NCBI RefSeq assembly: GCF_026745355.1
Contig: NC_079206.1
Span: 7,539,531 to 7,603,530, forward strand
From: Beta vulgaris subsp. vulgaris
Taxonomy: Eukaryota > Streptophyta > Magnoliopsida > Caryophyllales > Amaranthaceae
DNA: 64,000 nucleotides
Reading direction: 5' to 3'
Part shown: one piece after another, positions 58,201 through 64,000 of the stretch
Numbering within the stretch: the first letter of the stretch is position 1
How the letters are laid out: each line of letters starts with the position of its first letter
Made by a program: the position numbers and the translations under genes
Notes under the pieces: model-generated
The model's input: only the letters and a program-made list of their open reading frames with translations
Database searches by the model: none
Told to the model about the DNA's origin: nothing

Positions 58201-61200
58201 ATACCAGATAAAGAATGGAGCCTAAGAGGTGAATGTATAGTTCTACCATTGCAGCATAATCAATTTTCAGTATTCAAGAAACATTAGTTCGTGTACTCTA
58301 AGACAGAGAATAATGCTTCAAGGTAAATCAGAAAAATGAACAGAATTCCAAAAAGCATCAGGAGATTAGGAAGATGTATAAACCTGCAAAAAAGAAGACT
58401 TAAAATCCTTCAATTCAAGCAACTGCTCCGTTTCAATAAAGTTAGCGGCATCTCCCTCCAAGTTGGCTCCCCTTCTCCACATTCTGGTTCCTTCAGTAAT
58501 GTTACATAAGTAATCGAAGCAGATATATAACAATAGTGACAGTGGTACTTCAAAATATATAGTACCTAGGCGGCGCGTGCATCTTCTTGATATCAAAGTA
58601 ATGGTAACAGGTGCATTATTTAATGTCAACTCTGCAGTCTGGAAGCTTAAACCTATTGTTAAGGAAAGTGATGACAGGAACAAAAAGGCTTGCATACAGC
58701 AAGATGGTAGGAATAATATCTACTTTATTGAGCCATGACATTATTATATAGACCGCTAAAAGGATATTTCCTTGCACCAGAGAAATAATGAACCCATCAA
58801 GCTGTAACCCGAAGAAATTAAAAGAAAAAAAAGAGTCAGCTATGGATGCAGGATTTGCTTATATAATTATTGGTCAAATATCAAGAAATTTTGAATAGAG
58901 GATCAAAAACTAGCACCTTATGCTCAATAAGCTCATCCAAAAGAGCTCTGTTCCAAACATATCGCGGGTCAGCCTAAAAATAGATAAAGAACCAGAGAAA
59001 TGAGGCATAAGTTTTTTAGTAGGCTTCATGAACAGTTACACTGAAGCCAGTAATAAAACATCAAAAGCTAAGGTAGGGTATGGCCATTAGTCCCCTCAAG
59101 CTTCCTAGTCAAAAGTATAAGTGGAAATGGCACCCTTAACAAATAACGAAAATCTAAATAACAGATTTTAATTCAATACATACGATAGACTTTGATAGAG
59201 GTAATGACAATAAAAATAATATATAAGGACACAAAGTACATTTTTATGGAAGTCCTTTGTTTTGATCTATATGATTTGGTTACGTTACTGATTAATCATA
59301 TCATTTTGTACTTGTATATATCTGTGCATCGAGAATAATAATATAATTTGGGCAATGATCTACTGATATGTAAATATTAATGATGTCTTTGAAGTTTGAA
59401 CTCCCTCCCCCCATTACCTTATTTCTGGATTTCTCTTTAAAAAAATAGGATGAACACAAGACGATGACTCGACAAACAAAAGAGAAGCAAGGATGAATGC
59501 AGAACAAGAGACATAAAACCACGAACAGAAGGTCTTCATGACAAGGAAGTTTTGAGTTTTCTAGTCAAACATCCATGTAACCTTCAAACTCTCTTAAATC
59601 ACATGCTATAAGTGTGTTCCTTAATAAAGCCAGAGCCAATGAAGTTATTTGGACATAAGCCATGATGAGGGAAAACAAGATTTGTAGAATCAAGAAATAT
59701 GAAGCAACTGGAGATAGGCATTCTGATTAGTTGTGTTACTTACATGCTGTACTTCACGTACTGAAAATATAAAGAAACATATCTAATTTCACCAATATCC
59801 AAAGTGATGAACACTTGATCATATGAACAATTTCACAATATTCAAGATCTCAAACTTCAATTAACTATATGCACACTCATACCTGATCCAAATATCTGTG
59901 TCCTAGCCCAAGCAACACTATTTTAACAAGAATAGGTAGATGTAATTGTCACCATACAGCCGCTAAAACCCAATATGAGCTTTTCCTGTCTTTTATTCAC
60001 TATTTTAAATTTTCAGAGTTCCAGCATTTGTCAAAGATTCTGACAAAATATCTTGTACCGTATTAAATTAGGTATGGATGCAAGTTGATGCCAATTGCTA
60101 CCCTAGATTTTCAACTAAGGATGCATCACGTTTAACTAAAGTATCTTTAAACCACCTTCGGCTACATGGCATAGTCTCCTCATTATATCTTGCTCATGGA
60201 ATACTATATATGATTTCCTGGAGGCTATTTAGCCAAGATATATGCCAAACAAAAAAAAAGAAGTTTTATATTCTAATCCTAGCATGATCATGGATGCTTC
60301 ACACTAGTGGCCCCTTAATCTCGCAATATAAGGAAAGGCAGTCAATATAAGTAAAGGTAGTATAAACTTACTGTTCTAACAACTTCATCTTCTCCTACAG
60401 ATGTTAGATATGCAAATCAGACCAATATAATCCAAACATGCAGATTTATCACAGCTCTTTCTGCAGATTTATCACAGATGTTTCTGGCATAATCCTAATA
60501 TCAACAGAATATGTAAGCAATTTGACCTCTTAGATTTATCTAAATTCTTAAACCTCTGATAAATTATTTCCATGCGCTGTTGGCAAAACATAGAACTATA
60601 TTAGTAACATCATTTCCCTTTCTGAGTTTTCCCATATCTTTTCTTTATCATAAATTATAACAGAAACTATAAGAATTTGTCAGCCAAGTTATGATACAAA
60701 TATTAAAACTCTAGATATAATGTAAGGGAAAAGGCAAAGTAGCATGGTTGATTATAGCAAGAATTTGCAAGCAGTTTAATGGAAAGTTGGCAACAATTAT
60801 CATTATGTATTTAGAACAAAAAAGTTTCAGCAATATAACGGTCAGAATAACCTGCTTCCATATTGGTTTGTTCTGCCACCCTGCTGCCAGCTTTAACCTT
60901 CTCTGTAAACTGGTTTTGGAGAAATGATCAACCTAGACGTAAGTATTGTAGAAGTCTACTCATTTATGTTACTCAGAAAACCACAATCTGTTATATACAA
61001 TTATGCTGAAGATTATAGAGGTACAGAAGAACACCATACTTCACAGTTATATCAGTTTCGTAGGAATAATATAATCCCGGAGTAGATTCCACAACTCTCA
61101 ACAAATTCGTGAAGTACGCTTCATCTTTTTTCTGCACAAGGTACATATGTATTTCCTACTAATCAGAAAAATGCACACCATTCACGCAAGGAAGCAAAAA

Positions 61201-62353
61201 AATGAGGGGAAAGAGAAAGCAAAACCTTACATCTTGGGTACTTAATTCCTTCAAGGCCAGATTACACGGTAAGTATTTCATAGATTCTACTCGATGAATA
61301 GGGGAACCATGATACGTCCCCACTTCTTTGGAAGATGTGATTACAATTATATACATTCCTGCAGGTAAATGTGAGCAGTAGTTGTACATCAAACACACGC
61401 AAACTTACACAATCCATTTCAACTAAATATAAGATGATTACATATAAAGCCAAATGCCATGATCGTCAACGTCCTTTGTTCTCCGGTTATTGCCTCAATG
61501 TGTTATAAAATCTTATCGAGAAGTCACATTTATTGCTCGAACACAACTAGTAGAATTGTTTACTTATCAAAGTGCTTACTTTTCAGGACAGCAGAATGCT
61601 AAAATAACAAACATATACCTAATCCATGCCTCACATTTCCAAATTACAGAACCGCATAGCTAGTACAACACACAAAAGTACCTGCAACTAATCGAATAGT
61701 CCCAACTACGCCGCATATTTTGGAGGTTTTGACAGGGCTTTCGAGAACATCATCACCTGAAACAACGGGACACATAATCCATTTCCAGTCACCATCACAT
61801 ACAGAAATACTTCACAACTCACTATATTTGCTTCATGTACATAAAATATGACAAAACAATACAAATCTTGATTCCCAAACCACATGGAAGTGAAAATCGA
61901 TTTCGCCCGACCTAATAATAGCCCTCATCATTCATTTCCTAAATTACACACGTCACATAACATATACTCCACCATTGATAAAATTCTACCTTCAACAATT
62001 TAAAAACATCATATCTTAACTATATCATAGTAATATTACGATTATAATCATAAAAACCTAAAGTATAACAGTCTGATTAATCAAAGTAAACATTAATCGC
62101 AAAATCAAAATACATTAAACTAAGCTCCAACAACAACAACAACAACAGCAATGGAAGCAATATGATCTTAACTGTTAAGTGGCTGAATATCGCCATCAAA
62201 GCGATTAGCGGAGAATCCTTCATTAGGAGAACTAATTCTTCTGATCACGTACTTATCTTTGAACTCAAGAAGCTCCATTTCATCAAAAAGTCGAAAATTA
62301 GTAGCTGAAGAAGGTGATGATTCGTCCTTAATTCCAATTTCTCTCTCCTCCAT
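52261..62353 (-). CDS. SAC8: SAC8-type phosphoinositide phosphatase
   Basis: Exons (minus): 62353-62173, 61756-61682, 61358-61231, 61131-61040, 60909-60852, 58973-58917, 58801-58768, 58646-58566, 58490-58384, 56552-56466, 56389-56312, 55373-55309, 54655-54557, 54048-53949, 53798-53690, 53585-53513, 53429-53336, 53259-53173, 52548-52482, 52388-52261; 1800 nt, 599 aa. The SAC domain carries [20 protein letters not shown] and the catalytic [12 protein letters not shown], a CX5R motif with Cys403 and Arg409. Two hydrophobic segments near the end (about 536-555 and 568-583) should anchor it in the ER/Golgi membrane, and it ends SRPRLCGLI as in plant SAC8. Known family role: removing phosphate from phosphatidylinositol 4-phosphate or 3-phosphate. 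Intron 7 is U12-type, intron 17 starts with GC, and the exon 14 acceptor is triplicated. Confidence 0.95.
52652..52845. mobile_element. MITE in SAC8 intron 18
   Basis: GAGTCTATGTTACTCGGACT on the left pairs imperfectly with GATTCGAGTAATATAGATTA on the right. The interior has repeated TGTC/GACA motifs. Borders are approximate. Confidence 0.5.
54036..54154 (-). repeat. SAC8: 39-40 bp triplicate over the exon 14 acceptor of SAC8
   Basis: Three copies of a unit containing CTTAGCAG/ATACTTCTTAGTA lie at about 54036-54074, 54075-54114 and 54115-54154. Each holds a pyrimidine tract, an AG and the first exon bases. The acceptor used in the model is the most downstream one (AG at 54050-54049). The others end at 54089-54088 and 54129-54128. 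Confidence 0.9.
54461..54508. repeat. Poly-G tracts in SAC8 intron 13
   Basis: A G run of about 19 is followed by GTATGGGGGAGAGTGG and another run of about 11 G. On the transcribed strand this is a C-rich intronic stretch. It may be miscounted in the assembly. Confidence 0.85.
56037..56268. mobile_element. Stowaway-like MITE in SAC8 intron 11
   Basis: CTCCTTCTGACCCTTATAGT and ATAAGGGTTGGGGAAG are inverted ends with TA flanks. Length is 232 bp. Its right end lies about 45 bp from exon 11, so it is within the donor-proximal part of the intron. Confidence 0.65.
57413..57551 (+). mobile_element. tRNA-derived SINE with perfect 16 bp duplication
   Basis: The element has an A box (TAACCTAGTGGTTAGAGC), a B box (GGGATCGATTC) and an A-rich tail. 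The perfect duplication ATGTCTTTCTTTAACA flanks it (57397-57412 and 57552-57567), the mark of LINE-driven retroposition. It is antisense to SAC8, in intron 9. The intact duplication suggests a recent insertion. Confidence 0.9.
58647..58767 (-). other. SAC8: U12-type intron 7 of SAC8 (AT start)
   Basis: The intron begins ATATCCTTT, an exact U12 donor. Near its end is TTCCTTAAC, an exact U12 branch site. No GT donor gives the right frame here. Ending at AA (58648-58647) gives QGSFQTAEL, as expected for SAC8, with the branch A 12 nt from the end. Ending at AG (58654-58653) would add two residues ([11 protein letters not shown]) but leaves only 6 nt, short for U12 splicing. Confidence 0.8.
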
Positions 62354-62653
62354 CTTTACCTCGAAAACTGTGACTACTTTCGTTGATGAATTTGAAGATG
62401 TAATTCGATTATGAACATGAATTTTGATCTAAACCCTAGAAACTACGGGAATAATTGATGATTGTGACAGCAAAATTTGCAGTAGATGTGATAAGGGGGA
62501 GGGGTTAATTAGGAAGATTTTCAATGTCAAGTTTCCCTAAATTCGACGATTTTAGGTTGATGACAACTTCGAATTAACTGTTATAACTGTAACTTTCCAA
62601 AAAAATACCAAGAATCCAAGATAGCTGGAAATTCCAACCAATAAGAATACTAA

Positions 62654-62993
62654 CGGCCCGTTTGGTACTCGTTAATAAATTACGGTAATAAGAATGAATT
62701 TTAAGTATAATTTTATTAGGGAAACACCCCTAAAATCTCCATGGGGAGTCATTTTTTCTCCATGGGCAAGCAATCTCACCCTTAAAACTTTTTGTCTTCA
62801 AGGGGAAACAATTTCCATTACCACTCATTACCACCTACAAGGTGGTATTAGATGGGATTGAAAATTCAAGAAGGAAAGTAGACATTTTAGAATAAATTAG
62901 CATTACATGGAAATGGACAATGACATTTTTCACAAATTTACACACAAATTAATTCTCATTACCATCATTTATGACTAACTACCAAACGGGACG
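62654..62993. mobile_element. PIF/Harbinger-like MITE upstream of SAC8
   Basis: CGGCCCGTTTGGTA pairs with TACCAAACGGGACG, and TAA flanks both sides (62651-62653, 62994-62996). Length is 340 bp. It lies 300 bp upstream of the SAC8 start codon and could affect its promoter. Confidence 0.75.
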
Positions 62994-63289
62994 TAAGTAC
63001 TAACGAACCTAAAAAAGGATAAATTTTCGGTAGAAATTAATTATGTTTCGAGATCTCGTTATAAGTTGTATAGTAGATTTAAGTGAAAATCATTTTATAA
63101 GGAAACAAAATGATGAATCATTTCAAATCCCACTAAGATCTTGTTATAGATTTTAAAAGTGATACTCGTTACAAAAGCATGAAATTAATTTAGAAGAGAA
63201 TGGACCACTTTTTTAATATATTGATTGGTTTAATCCATTCGGTATCACTTTTGTTAATCTTTTTTATTCTCTTTACCCATATGAGCCAT

Positions 63290-63380
63290 GAAGGCGGTAC
63301 AAAGAAGGGGAAGGGAGATTCGAACCTGTGACTTATCGTTCACAGTACCTCAACTTTAATCGGTAGGCCAAGACATCCTT
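63290..63380 (-). mobile_element. SINE-like fragment, same family as 13892-13990
   Basis: On the minus strand it reads AAGGATGTCTTGGCC, then a GATTAAAGTTGAGGTACTG stretch and the B-box-like GGTTCGAATCTCCC, then CTTCCCCTTCTTT. The order and spacing follow the copy near 13.9 kb. Confidence 0.6.
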
Positions 63381-63606
63381 GTTGCTTTTGTTAATCTATA
63401 CAGTGATTAGTTTAATCATTTCAGTAAGACTGTTGAGTTATTTTTTAAAATTTTGTTTTATAGTTCGAGATTTGAAGGGAAACAATGGAAAGATAAGAGA
63501 AGCAAGTCGAGGGACGACATGCATATTTCTTCTAAAAATAATATTATAACTTTTTTTCTCCATGTAGTAAATATTTCCTTCCAAAAGTTCACCATTCAGT
63601 GTGGTT

Positions 63607-63636
63607 TTTTTTTTTTTTTTTTTTTTTGACATCCAA
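63607..63636 (-). mobile_element. 30 bp poly-A insertion with 16 bp duplication
   Basis: A T run followed by GACATCCAA lies between perfect copies of ACCATTCAGTGTGGTT (63591-63606, 63637-63652). On the minus strand this is TTGGATGTC plus poly-A, which is close to the first bases of the SINE family at 63290-63380. It looks like an extremely short retroposed piece. Confidence 0.7.
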
Positions 63637-64000
63637 ACCATTCAGTGTGGTTAAGATTAACTAATTGATTGCTAATGGAATAGATGTTCTAACATAATAA
63701 GTTCAAGAGCTAGTATAACGCAACCATGGTTTTGTAAATAGATTAGTCGAGAGTGGAAATTCTACAATTATTTAAACTATATGCGAAAGGATTAATTGCA
63801 AAATTGAATAGATTTGGTGCACACAATAACTTATTGTGTAACAAGTGTCGTATGATGTAGTACCTCTTAAACATGTCTTTCAAGAAAATGAATGTACCAT
63901 AAGATGATTTGGGTGAAGATGATTCTAGCTCTTTTTATGGCACTTCTACCTCTCCCCAACTCTAATTCTTGGGTTCTATTGTTGATAGACGAACTTAAGA

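Larger units (their letters stand above)
62354..64000. other. SAC8 upstream spacer to right edge
   Basis: No gene seen. The SAC8 5' UTR and promoter occupy the first bases. Then come a PIF-like MITE (62654-62993), a SINE-like piece on the minus strand (63290-63380) and a tiny poly-T insertion (63607-63636). The remaining sequence is AT-rich and unremarkable. Confidence 0.6.

Noticed and set aside
58751..58801. Ordinary GT donor at 58755-58754 for SAC8 exon 7
   Set aside because: It would add extra residues that are not in relatives and does not join in frame with exon 8; the U12 donor fits better.
1..64000. CRISPR arrays, bacterial operons, plastid or mitochondrial insertions
   Set aside because: No regularly spaced repeats, no bacterial gene layout, and no organelle gene sequence noticed; all genes are intron-rich plant nuclear genes.

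Overview
The window looks like nuclear DNA of a core eudicot plant. It is AT-rich, with intron-rich genes, a cytosolic-type tRNA-Ala, short-LTR Copia debris, and many TA-flanked (Stowaway-like) and TAA/TTA-flanked (PIF/Harbinger-like) MITEs plus tRNA-derived SINEs. I cannot fix the species from sequence alone.

Four protein genes were rebuilt exon by exon, with every splice phase checked by hand. (1) Minus strand, 13603 down to 630 and beyond the left edge: a tomosyn-type WD40/R-SNARE protein, 23 exons and 1069 codons in the window, with its C-terminal SNARE end missing. (2) Plus strand, 19560-31649: peroxisomal acyl-CoA oxidase 4 (ACX4), 13 exons, 438 aa, ending in the PTS1 tripeptide SRL. 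(3) Minus strand, 44335-33890: a two-exon DOG1-domain protein, 251 aa, split by a 9.7 kb intron full of transposons. (4) Minus strand, 62353-52261: a SAC8-type phosphoinositide phosphatase, 20 exons, 599 aa. A tRNA-Ala(AGC) gene lies just upstream of ACX4. From memory, SAC8 and ACX4 are neighbouring loci in Arabidopsis (AT3G51830/AT3G51840), so this may be an old gene pair pulled apart by later insertions.

Layout: 1-13.6 kb, tomosyn gene, with MITEs in its introns and past its last visible exon. 13.6-19.3 kb, a repeat block: SINE, probable long LTR, a MULE-like element with ~95 bp terminal repeats, and an Ac-like hAT element. 19.3-31.6 kb, tRNA and ACX4. 31.6-33.9 kb, spacer with a 46 bp triplicate and a hairpin. 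33.9-44.3 kb, the DOG1-domain gene; its intron holds a solo LTR inside a Stowaway element, a MITE inside a MITE, and others. 44.3-52.3 kb, transposon-rich spacer with a decayed Copia element (46599-49167) that carries its own GC-rich hAT-like insertion. 52.3-62.4 kb, SAC8 with a SINE and MITEs in introns. 62.4-64 kb, spacer with a MITE and SINE pieces.

The genes do not form an operon or one pathway: vesicle-fusion control, peroxisomal beta-oxidation, an unassigned DOG1-domain role, and ER/Golgi phosphoinositide turnover. I found no new defence, CRISPR-like or biosynthetic system. The most interesting signals are in RNA splicing: a U12-type intron with AT start and a probable AA (or AG) end in SAC8, a triplicated 3' splice site in SAC8 whose middle copy would add 13 codons in frame, and three GC-AG introns; and in the nested transposon structures with readable target-site duplications.
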